DNA from: RBG-16-66-20 sp038040245
Lineage (GTDB): Bacteria > Pseudomonadota > Gammaproteobacteria > Burkholderiales > SG8-39
Length of the DNA stretch: 17,044 nt
Reading direction: 5' to 3'
Assembly: GCA_038040245.1 (NCBI GenBank)
Contig: JBBPIU010000067.1
Span: 1-17,044, forward strand
Positions 1 through 5,919 of this stretch are shown here, one piece after another. How positions within the stretch are numbered: position 1 is the first letter of the stretch; every line of letters begins with the position of its first letter. A program made the position numbers and the translations under genes. Under the pieces are notes generated by a model that had not been told where the DNA came from, did not search any database, and saw nothing but the letters and a program-made list of their open reading frames with translations.

Positions 1-470
1 CCGGCTACCACCCGCAGGTGATCCTCGCCGGGCGGCGCATCAACGACGGCATGGCCGGATTCGTGGCCGCAAAAGCGGCCCGCCTGCTCGAACTCGGCGG
101 CAAGGCGGTCAGCGGGGCGACAATCAACCTGCTTGGCCTGACGTTCAAGGAAAACGTCACCGACCTTCGCAACTCCAAGGTGGCGGACCTGCGCGCGGTG
201 CTGGTGTCGCAGGGCGCGCGCGTGCACGTGAACGATCCGCTCGCCGATCCTGCCGCGGCTAGGCGCGAATACGGCATCGAACTGGAGGACTGGGCCGCGC
301 TGCCGCGGGCGGACGCGCTGATCCTCGCGGTGGCGCACAGGGGTTACCGGGAGCGCAGCAGCGGGGAATTTCTCGACAAGCTCGCGCCCGGAGGCTGCGT
401 CCTCGATGTCAACGGCGTTCTCGACCTGGACGCGCTGCGCCGAGGGGGCTGCACATGTTGGAGACTTTAG
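1..470 (+). CDS. UDP-sugar 6-dehydrogenase (TviB/WbpA/WbpO type), C-terminal part only
   Basis: This is the 3' end of a gene cut by the left window edge; the reading frame is open from base 3. The visible 155 residues begin with GYHPQVILAGRRINDGM, a hallmark of nucleotide-sugar dehydrogenases, followed by the C-terminal UDP-binding domain with GLTFKENVTDLRNSKV (the conserved K/D-x-RN segment). The protein ends in WRL, a normal end for this family. By family knowledge these enzymes oxidise C6 of a UDP-sugar (for example UDP-GlcNAc or UDP-GalNAc) to the uronic acid with two NAD+, in the cytoplasm. The NAD-binding domain and the catalytic cysteine lie outside the window, so the exact substrate cannot be judged. 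The gene stops 10 bp before gmd in the same direction, so the two are probably co-transcribed in a polysaccharide operon. Confidence 0.9.
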   Translation, partial: GYHPQVILAGRRINDGMAGFVAAKAARLLELGGKAVSGATINLLGLTFKENVTDLRNSKVADLRAVLVSQGARVHVNDPLADPAAARREYGIELEDWAALPRADALILAVAHRGYRERSSGEFLDKLAPGGCVLDVNGVLDLDALRRGGCTCWRL

Positions 471-480
471 GGGCATAACG

Positions 481-1599
481 ATGAAGAAAAAAACGGCACT
501 GATCACGGGAATCACCGGGCAGGACGGCGCCTACCTCGCCGAACTCCTGCTCAAGAAAGGCTACGTGGTGCACGGCCTGAAGCGCCGCTCGTCGCTTTTC
601 AACACCGCGCGCATCGACCATCTTTACGAGGACCCGCACGTGCCCGGTCACAAGCTCATCCTGCACTACGGGGACATGACCGATTCGATGAGCGTGCTGC
701 GCGTGGTCCAGGAATCGCAGCCCGACGAAATCTACAACCTCGCCGCGCAGAGCCATGTCGCGGTTTCCTTCGAGGAGCCCGAGTACACCGCGAACGCGGA
801 CGGACTGGGCGCGCTGCGCCTGCTCGAGGCGATCCGGATTCTCGGCATGGCAAAGCGGACCCGCTTCTACCAGGCCTCCACCTCGGAACTCTACGGCCTG
901 GTGCGCGAAACGCCGCAACGCGAGACGACGCCGTTCCATCCGCGCTCGCCCTACGGCGTGGCGAAGCTCTACGCACACTGGATCACCGTCAACTACCGTG
1001 AGGCCTTCGGATTGTTTGCCGCCAGCGGGATCCTGTTCAATCACGAATCACCCACGCGCGGCGAGACTTTCGTCACCCGCAAGATCACACGCGCGCTTGC
1101 CCGGATCCGGCTCGGGCTGCAACCCTGCCTGTACCTCGGCAATCTGGGCGCGAAGCGCGACTGGGGGCATGCGCGCGACTACGTCGAAGCGATGTGGCGG
1201 ATCCTGCAGCAGAAGAAGGCCGACGATTTCGTCATCGCGACCGGTATACAGCACAGCGTGCGCGAGTTCGTCGACGCGGCCGCGGCGGAGTTGGGCATTG
1301 CCTTGCGCTGGGAGGGAAAAGGCAAAGACCAGCACGGCGTGGTGGCGAAACTGGGCTTCAAGTCGAAACACCTCAAGTCCGGGCAAATCATCGTGCGCGT
1401 CGATCCGCGCTACTACCGCCCGGCCGAGGTCGATACCCTGCTCGGCGACGCCGCCAAGGCGCGCCGGCAGCTGAAATGGAAGCCGCGGGTCGCGTTCCGC
1501 CAGCTGGTCGCCGAAATGGCGCGCGAAGATCTGAAGGTAGCCGAGCGCGATGCGCTCATCAGCCGCCACGGCTACCGCGCCTACGGCGGGCGCGAGTAG
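481..1599 (+). CDS. gmd: GDP-mannose 4,6-dehydratase
   Basis: The 372-residue short-chain dehydrogenase converts GDP-D-mannose to GDP-4-keto-6-deoxy-D-mannose, the precursor of D-rhamnose, L-fucose and related 6-deoxy sugars. The length is normal for the family. Visible elements are the nucleotide-binding G10-x2-G13-x2-G16 in TGITGQDG, the NADP-contacting RRSS at residues 35-38, the catalytic T134 and E136 in STSELYG, and the Y158-x3-K162 pair in YGVAK. Also present are GILFNHESP and KRDWGHARDYVEAMW, both diagnostic of Gmd. The ATG at 481 is chosen because it sits just before the Rossmann fold and has AGGGG upstream; upstream in-frame codons overlap the preceding gene. It is convergent with a glycosyltransferase whose stop lies about 20 bp downstream. 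No reductase (rmd, fcl) is visible, so the final sugar is unknown. Confidence 0.96.
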   Translation: MKKKTALITGITGQDGAYLAELLLKKGYVVHGLKRRSSLFNTARIDHLYEDPHVPGHKLILHYGDMTDSMSVLRVVQESQPDEIYNLAAQSHVAVSFEEPEYTANADGLGALRLLEAIRILGMAKRTRFYQASTSELYGLVRETPQRETTPFHPRSPYGVAKLYAHWITVNYREAFGLFAASGILFNHESPTRGETFVTRKITRALARIRLGLQPCLYLGNLGAKRDWGHARDYVEAMWRILQQKKADDFVIATGIQHSVREFVDAAAAELGIALRWEGKGKDQHGVVAKLGFKSKHLKSGQIIVRVDPRYYRPAEVDTLLGDAAKARRQLKWKPRVAFRQLVAEMAREDLKVAERDALISRHGYRAYGGRE

Positions 1600-1618
1600 C
1601 ACGGTGCAGCGCGTGCGC

Positions 1619-2776
1619 CTATGGTTCGGACATTCCCTGGCTGTGCGCATCGAGCAGCTCGCGGTAAAGTGCGAGATGCTCATCCACCATTCGCCTGGCG
1701 GAAAACATCCGGTTTACGCGATCCAGGCCCGCTCCACCAAGCGCATTGCGCCGGCCGGTGTCCTGCAAGAGCCCGTTCAGCGCCCGCGCAAGCGCGGTCG
1801 GGTCGCGCGGCGGCACGCTAAGCGCGCAAACGTCGTGCGGCGCAACGAAGTTCACACCGTTGCCGAGCTCGCAGTTCACGATCGGCTTCGCGCAGGCCAT
1901 CGCCTCGAGCTGCACGATGCCGAAAGCCTCGCTGGGCTCGCACGACGGCAGGCAGAACACATCGGCGGCGTGGTAATAGGCAGCGAGGTCGCGCTCCTCG
2001 ATGCGCCCCGGGAAGATGACCTTATGCGCAACGCCGGCCGCGGCAGCCAGGCGCCGATGCGTGTCGAGCAAAGGTCCCGAACCGCCAAGCACCAATACGG
2101 CATCCAGCCCGGACATCGCGCGAATCAGATACTCAAAGCCTTTGTAATAGACGTGGCGACCGACCGCGAAGACGACAGACTTGGGCGACGACAGCGAAGC
2201 CCTGAGCTTCGCGGCGCGCCTCATGAGCTCGTCGCTCGCCGCGAACGGCGCGAGGTCGATTCCGTACGCGATGACGCGGCACTTGGGTGAACCCCTGATC
2301 GCATCGAGTTGCCGCGACATCTCGAAGTGCTTCGGCGTTGCCGCGATGACCGCATCCACGCGCTCGAGGAAACCGTCAAGCAAAGGCCGGTAGAGAGCGA
2401 ACAGCCTGCGCTGGCGGACAATATCGCTATGCCAGGTTACGACGCGCTTGACTTCGCGCGGCAGCAGCTCCGCGGCGAAGTGAGAAAGCGGATCAGGAAA
2501 ATGAAGATGGGCAATGTCGTAACGTTCGCGTTCCCATAGCCGCTTCACGAAGAGCGGAAAAGTGGGGGCCACCGCAACCCCCGCCAGGGTGCCAAGAGAC
2601 CGGATCTTGTAAGTCCGCACCGGCGCGGCAGCCTCGACCTCGGTTTGCCACCGGTTGTTCGCGACCACGTTATCCACAGTCCCATACGCCTTCAATCCGG
2701 CGGCAAGGATCGCGACATGCCGCTCGATTCCTCCATGGTTCTGGTCATGAAAACGACCGAACTGCAGGATCTTCAT
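1619..2776 (-). CDS. GT4-family glycosyltransferase (WbpZ-like)
   Basis: The 385-residue GT-B glycosyltransferase begins MKILQFGRFHDQNHGGIERH, with the glycine-rich acceptor-side loop GGIE typical of GT4 enzymes. The C-terminal donor-binding half has VGRHVYYKG (about residues 205-213) and the E283-x7-E291 motif in EAFGIVQLE. GT4 members with this layout are often mannosyl- or D-rhamnosyltransferases of LPS assembly, such as WbpZ. With gmd next door, transfer of mannose or a 6-deoxy-mannose from a GDP-sugar is the best guess, not a demonstrated activity. The ATG at 2776 is chosen over longer in-frame starts because it begins the conserved fold and has GGGATAGGGAG just upstream. A longer start would run deep into the preceding gene. 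It lies 5 bp after that gene's stop, so the pair is very likely translationally coupled. Confidence 0.9.
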   Translation of the reverse strand: MKILQFGRFHDQNHGGIERHVAILAAGLKAYGTVDNVVANNRWQTEVEAAAPVRTYKIRSLGTLAGVAVAPTFPLFVKRLWERERYDIAHLHFPDPLSHFAAELLPREVKRVVTWHSDIVRQRRLFALYRPLLDGFLERVDAVIAATPKHFEMSRQLDAIRGSPKCRVIAYGIDLAPFAASDELMRRAAKLRASLSSPKSVVFAVGRHVYYKGFEYLIRAMSGLDAVLVLGGSGPLLDTHRRLAAAAGVAHKVIFPGRIEERDLAAYYHAADVFCLPSCEPSEAFGIVQLEAMACAKPIVNCELGNGVNFVAPHDVCALSVPPRDPTALARALNGLLQDTGRRNALGGAGLDRVNRMFSARRMVDEHLALYRELLDAHSQGMSEP

Positions 2777-2781
2777 ACTCC

Positions 2782-3921
2782 CTATCCCAGCGACACCGCA
2801 TCCCGGTACGCCAGTAGCGTCTCGGATGCGCACTTCTGCCAGCTGAACCGCTTCGCCTGGTCGAGGCCAAGCAGCCGAAGTCGCTGCCACTCGTTCCGGT
2901 CGTCGAGCAAACGCTCGATGTGCATCGTCAGCGCATCCGTGTCCGCAGGGTCGATCTTCACTCCAGCTTCGCCAACCACCTCCGGGAGCGACGACACGTT
3001 CGAGACGATGACCGGAACGCCGCATTGCATGGCTTCCAGCGCGGGCAGGCCGAAGCCCTCGTATAAAGACGGGTAGATGAAAAGCGAAGCGCCTGCATAC
3101 AAATGCTGCAACTCGTTATCGGACAGGTAGCCCAGCAATCGCACCTCGCCACGCTCAACCAGCGGCCGCATCCTTCGATCGAGATCCGAGTTGAGCCATC
3201 CCTCCATCCCGACCAGCGCCACCGGAAACTGCCGTCGGATCTTTTCGGGAAGCCGCGCAAATGCATCGAGCACGAACGCAATGTTCTTGCGCGGCTCAAG
3301 GGTACCGACGCTCAGTAAATATCCTCGATGCCGGAGCCCGAACTTCTCCAGCGTCGCTGCGATTTGCTCCGGCGAGCGCTCGCAAAACTCCGGCCTTGCG
3401 CCCAGCGGCACGCTGCGCACGCGCTCCGGGCGCAATCCGTAACGCTCCAGCACTTCGCCGCGCACCGATTCAGCATCGGTCAGTACGATCGATGCACGCG
3501 CAAGGGATTTCGGAAAATGCCTGGCTATCGCCTCGATCCGCGCCGCTGGGTGCAATTCCGGGTAGCGCACAAACGAGAGATCGTGCACCGTGAGAACCAG
3601 CGGGCCCTCGAATTCGTACGCCAGGAAATTTGGCTCGTGATACAAATCGAACCCCTTTCGCCGGGCACCTGCGGTGAAGCTGACCTGCGTTAGAAACCGC
3701 ACAATTTCGTAGGACCAAGGTATCAGCTTCTTAATCGACGTCTTGACAGCGTCAATGTGTCGAAGCGGCTCGCTCCGCAGTTCGCGCGACCATCCGAAGC
3801 CGTAGAAGAACTCCAGGTCGACCGCGCCAGTCTTGAGCAATTCCGTGGCCAGAGCGTTGGCGTATTGGCCGATGCCGGTGCGTGGCGAAAGCAGCGCGCT
3901 GGCATTCAGGGCAACCTTCAT
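2782..3921 (-). CDS. GT4-family glycosyltransferase (mannosyl/rhamnosyltransferase-like)
   Basis: The 379-residue GT-B glycosyltransferase starts MKVALNASALLSPRTGIGQY, with the GIG loop at residues 16-18 that is common in GT4 mannosyltransferases. The donor-binding half carries SVGTLEPRKN (204-212) and the E288-x7-E296 motif in YEGFGLPALEAM, followed by SLPEVVGEAG. It is the first gene of a two-gene minus-strand operon with the downstream GT4 gene; the two are separated by 5 bp. Two GT4 enzymes beside gmd recall the wbpY-wbpZ pair of A-band (D-rhamnan) clusters. The specific sugar and linkage cannot be read from the sequence. The start at 3921 is preferred over an in-frame codon 48 bp upstream because conserved residues begin here. 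Confidence 0.9.
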   Translation of the reverse strand: MKVALNASALLSPRTGIGQYANALATELLKTGAVDLEFFYGFGWSRELRSEPLRHIDAVKTSIKKLIPWSYEIVRFLTQVSFTAGARRKGFDLYHEPNFLAYEFEGPLVLTVHDLSFVRYPELHPAARIEAIARHFPKSLARASIVLTDAESVRGEVLERYGLRPERVRSVPLGARPEFCERSPEQIAATLEKFGLRHRGYLLSVGTLEPRKNIAFVLDAFARLPEKIRRQFPVALVGMEGWLNSDLDRRMRPLVERGEVRLLGYLSDNELQHLYAGASLFIYPSLYEGFGLPALEAMQCGVPVIVSNVSSLPEVVGEAGVKIDPADTDALTMHIERLLDDRNEWQRLRLLGLDQAKRFSWQKCASETLLAYRDAVSLG

Positions 3922-4030
3922 CGAGGGCCTGCTGCACGCAGGACGCCGGCAAGCAGCCCCACCAACCACGGGTGCCCCGGCATCCCGTCAAGTACAATTA
4001 ACATCTCTGCTCCCGCCTTGCAGCCTGTTG
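3922..4030. promoter_or_regulatory. Divergent promoter region between the glycosyltransferase operon and the Gmd-like gene
   Basis: This 109-bp spacer separates two divergent genes and must hold promoters for both if neither is read through. On the plus strand TACAAT at 3993-3998 is a reasonable -10 box, about 32 bp before the ATG at 4031, but no good -35 is seen at the right spacing. On the minus strand a TTGACG lies near 3984-3989 without a convincing -10. The region is AT-rich only at 3988-4005. The promoter call rests mainly on gene layout. Confidence 0.35.
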
Positions 4031-5110
4031 ATGCCAGAACCCGCCCCAGACGAATTCGCCCGCCCCGCCACTGGCGCGGCAAAGCGCGCTCTAATTTCCG
4101 GCGTTAATGGCCAAGACGGATTCTATCTTGCCGAGTTTCTGCTGCAGAAGGGTTACGACGTCGCAGGCATTGTGCGCCCGGACAGCGCAAAAGGCGCATC
4201 GGCGACTGCAAACGGCCGTGTCGCCGTTATTCGCGAGGACCTGGGCTCGGAGGACGCCTGGGCCCGGCTCATTCGCGATGTCGCACCGCAGGAAATCTAT
4301 CATCTCGCTTCGCAGTCAGCGCCCAACCTGTCCTGGAGCGAGCCGGTTCGCACTCTCGAAGACAACGCGGTGGTGTCGGTCGCGCTGTTCAGTGCCGCGC
4401 GGCAAGCGCGGGCGCGGCCGAGGATTTTCTTTGCCTCCTCTGCCGAGATCTTCGGCGGTGCCGGCCCAGGTCGCCATGATGAAACGACCGGCGTTCAACC
4501 CCTGAACCCTTATGCGGTATCGAAAGCGTGCGCCCATCGGCTCGCAACTCTTTACCGGGAGGCGCACGGACTCTTTGTGGCGTGCGGGATTCTTTTCAAT
4601 CACGAAAGCCCGCGCCATCCGCTGCGGTTCGTGATGCAGAAGATCGCGTATGCCGCAGCTTGCGTCGGGGCCGGCTTACGCGACTCGCCGGAGTGCGATG
4701 AACTGGGCGCGCCGATACTCAGGGACGGCAAGCTTTCGCTCGGCAATCTCGCGGCACGGCGCGATTGGGGCTATGCGAAGGACTACGTGGACGCGATGTG
4801 GCGCATGCTGCAGCTCGAGGCAGCGCAGGATTTTGTCGTCGGCACCGGGGTAGCGCACTCGGTCGAGGACATCTGCCGCGAGGCATTCGGCTACGTCGGC
4901 GCCGACTGGACGCGCCACGTGCACGTTGAGCAGCGGCTGATGCGGCCGCTTGACGCCGATGTCGCCGTCGCCGATCCGCGCAAGGCCAACCAGGTGCTCG
5001 ACTGGCGGCCGACGACGACTTTCAAGCAACTGGTGCAACTGCTCGTGGACCATTACCACGCCCGTCTGAGCGGCGCCTCCGCGCCCCGCGTGGGCGCTCA
5101 CCGCAACTAA
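4031..5110 (+). CDS. Second GDP-mannose 4,6-dehydratase-like SDR enzyme
   Basis: This 359-residue protein is a diverged paralogue of the Gmd encoded at 481-1599. It keeps SGVNGQDG (G24-x2-G27-x2-G30), IYHLASQS, Y161-x3-K165 in YAVSK, GILFNHESP and RRDWGYAKDYVDAMW. Differences from the first Gmd are visible. The RRSS cofactor motif is replaced by GIVRPDS, the catalytic Thr is Ser137 in ASSAEIFG (Glu139 is kept), and there is an extra loop at about 217-234 before the LGNL motif. It also has about 17 extra N-terminal residues rich in Pro and Ala. It probably acts on a GDP- or other NDP-sugar in the same polysaccharide pathway, either as a dehydratase or as a reductase/epimerase; the sequence does not decide. 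The ATG at 4031 is preferred because longer in-frame starts run back over the divergent gene. It is convergent with the ABC remnant, 25 bp away. Confidence 0.85.
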   Translation: MPEPAPDEFARPATGAAKRALISGVNGQDGFYLAEFLLQKGYDVAGIVRPDSAKGASATANGRVAVIREDLGSEDAWARLIRDVAPQEIYHLASQSAPNLSWSEPVRTLEDNAVVSVALFSAARQARARPRIFFASSAEIFGGAGPGRHDETTGVQPLNPYAVSKACAHRLATLYREAHGLFVACGILFNHESPRHPLRFVMQKIAYAAACVGAGLRDSPECDELGAPILRDGKLSLGNLAARRDWGYAKDYVDAMWRMLQLEAAQDFVVGTGVAHSVEDICREAFGYVGADWTRHVHVEQRLMRPLDADVAVADPRKANQVLDWRPTTTFKQLVQLLVDHYHARLSGASAPRVGAHRN

Positions 5111-5135
5111 CCCTGCAAGACCCGGTATGCCCAAT

Positions 5136-5494
5136 CTAGCTCAACGCCTTTTCATAGGAGCCGTGGACATCCGCCAGCGGACCGAAGGTCCGCACCGTAC
5201 CCGCCTCTAGCCACAGCCCTTTATTGCAGAACCGCTCGAGTACGTCACGCGCGTGCGAGGCAAGCACAATGATCGCGGCCCGCTCGACCAGCGCCATCAT
5301 TCGCGCCTCCGCTTTGCGTATGAAGGTTTCGTCGCCCATCGCGAAGAACTCGTCCATCAGAAGAATATCAGGGGAAACCGCCGTCGAGATCGCGAAAGCG
5401 AGGCGCAGTGTCATGCCGGACGAATAGGTGCGAACCGGCATGTGCATGTACTCTTCCAGCTCGGTAAACTCCGCGATCGCGGGCACCACGCGCA
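5136..5494 (-). pseudogene. wzt: 3' half of a Wzt-type polysaccharide ABC exporter ATPase
   Basis: The fragment encodes only the C-terminal half of an ABC-2 ATPase. It has the region around EFTELEEYMHMPVRTYSSGM with the ABC signature (SSGM), Walker B ILLMDE, the H-loop-like LASHAR, and the usual end of the nucleotide-binding domain. The N-terminal half with Walker A, normally about 110-120 residues, is absent; upstream of about 5495 the sequence switches to IS-like orfA sequence in the same frame. A short protein of about 119 residues could start at the GTG at 5495 but could not bind ATP as a normal ABC subunit. Intact Wzt with the permease Wzm exports O-antigen or A-band-type polysaccharide across the inner membrane. 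No wzm is present here, so export by this route has been lost at this locus. Confidence 0.8.
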
Positions 5495-5619
5495 CCAGTC
5501 GAACCGCCTCGATCTTGAATTCCAGCGTCTACTGCGCCCTCTTGCTTTTCGACATTTCCGCTCTCCTTGCTCAAAGTTTAGTCGCTCAGCAAGGGATACG
5601 TTTTTCGGGGGCAAGGTCA
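5495..5619 (-). mobile_element. Left-end remnant of an IS3-family insertion sequence (orfA start)
   Basis: Read on the minus strand, the segment starts TGACCTTGCCCCCGAAAA (from 5619), which resembles the TGACCTGCCCCC termini I associate with some IS3-family elements. It continues through a GCAAGGAGAG ribosome binding site to an ATG at 5555. The reading is MSKSKRAQ, then a TAG at 5531-5529, then TLEFKIEAVRLVR. EFK.EAVRLVR is the usual start of the HTH_Tnp_1 OrfA transposase. After about 20 codons the orfA sequence ends and Wzt sequence follows in the same frame. The rest of orfA, all of orfB and the right terminal repeat are missing. The call rests on short matches recognised by eye; the orfA motif is the strongest part. 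Confidence 0.65.
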
Positions 5620-5620
5620 C

Positions 5621-5659
5621 CTACCCGTCCGCCAGGATGACGGCCTTCATTGGCTGCAT
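5621..5659 (-). pseudogene. 5' fragment of a nucleotide-sugar pyrophosphorylase-like gene
   Basis: On the minus strand an ATG at 5659 reads MQPMKAVILADG and then hits TAG at 5623-5621, directly against the presumed IS end at 5619. MKAVILA(G/D)G is the usual N-terminus of NDP-sugar pyrophosphorylases (RfbF, RmlA and GDP-mannose pyrophosphorylase types), where it precedes GxGTRL. The rest of the gene is absent. I read this as the first 9-12 codons of such a gene, interrupted by the insertion sequence. The fragment is very short, so the match could be chance, but gene type, strand and position in a sugar-nucleotide locus all agree. Confidence 0.4.
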
Positions 5660-5862
5660 CCCGGTGAACCCCCCGGATTCGACAAAACGGTCCGATTGGG
5701 ACCCGATCGGAACCCCGAATGCGTATGCTCGGAAGCGATTCTATGCAGCATTGGCAATGATCTGGACGTCGCGGAAATTCTAGCATCCGGAAAGGCGCCC
5801 AAGACAGCTGTTCGGATTAGAATTGTGCCTAAAAACTAGAGTCTTATCGGGGGGAGGCGTCA
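5660..5862. promoter_or_regulatory. Intergenic region with candidate minus-strand promoter; leader of the secretion operon
   Basis: No gene is seen here. On the minus strand TGCTAGAAT (5785-5777) is a good extended -10, with TTGGGC 15 bp upstream (5803-5798). It would have driven the now truncated pyrophosphorylase-like gene and the scar behind it. An imperfect inverted repeat, TCCGAT (5691-5696) with ATCGGA (5706-5711), lies within its would-be leader. On the plus strand TAGAAT at 5818-5823 may serve the secretion operon, but no matching -35 is seen. Confidence 0.3.
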
Positions 5863-5865
5863 ATC
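5849..5865 (+). promoter_or_regulatory. Strong Shine-Dalgarno sequence positioned over an ATC codon
   Basis: GGGGGGAGG ends at about 5857, followed by CGTCA and then ATC at 5863-5865, in frame with the exporter gene. No ATG, GTG or TTG lies in this frame between the upstream stop (TAA at 5830) and the GTG at 5920. The codons from 5863 read SLGGELGAAILGFRR, like the N-terminus of PrtD homologues. A single change of 5865 C to G would give a normal ATG at ideal spacing, so this may be a mutated start, a rare ATC start or a sequence error. Confidence 0.5.
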
Positions 5866-5919
5866 GAAATCAGGTCCCTTGGCGGCGAGCTGGGTGCCGC
5901 GATCCTGGGATTCCGGCGC

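Noticed and set aside
406..480. Longer Gmd start at 406, adding 25 residues
   Set aside because: These codons overlap the end of the upstream dehydrogenase, have no family likeness, and the ATG at 481 has its own ribosome binding site right before the Rossmann motif.
1600..1618. Weak inverted repeat GCACG/CGTGC between gmd and the convergent glycosyltransferase as terminator
   Set aside because: The stem is only about 5 bp, with no T-run; not enough to call.
5253..5783. Plus-strand open frame of 176 codons across the IS scar
   Set aside because: It runs antisense to the Wzt remnant and IS sequence, has no recognisable domain, and its composition is that of a shadow frame.
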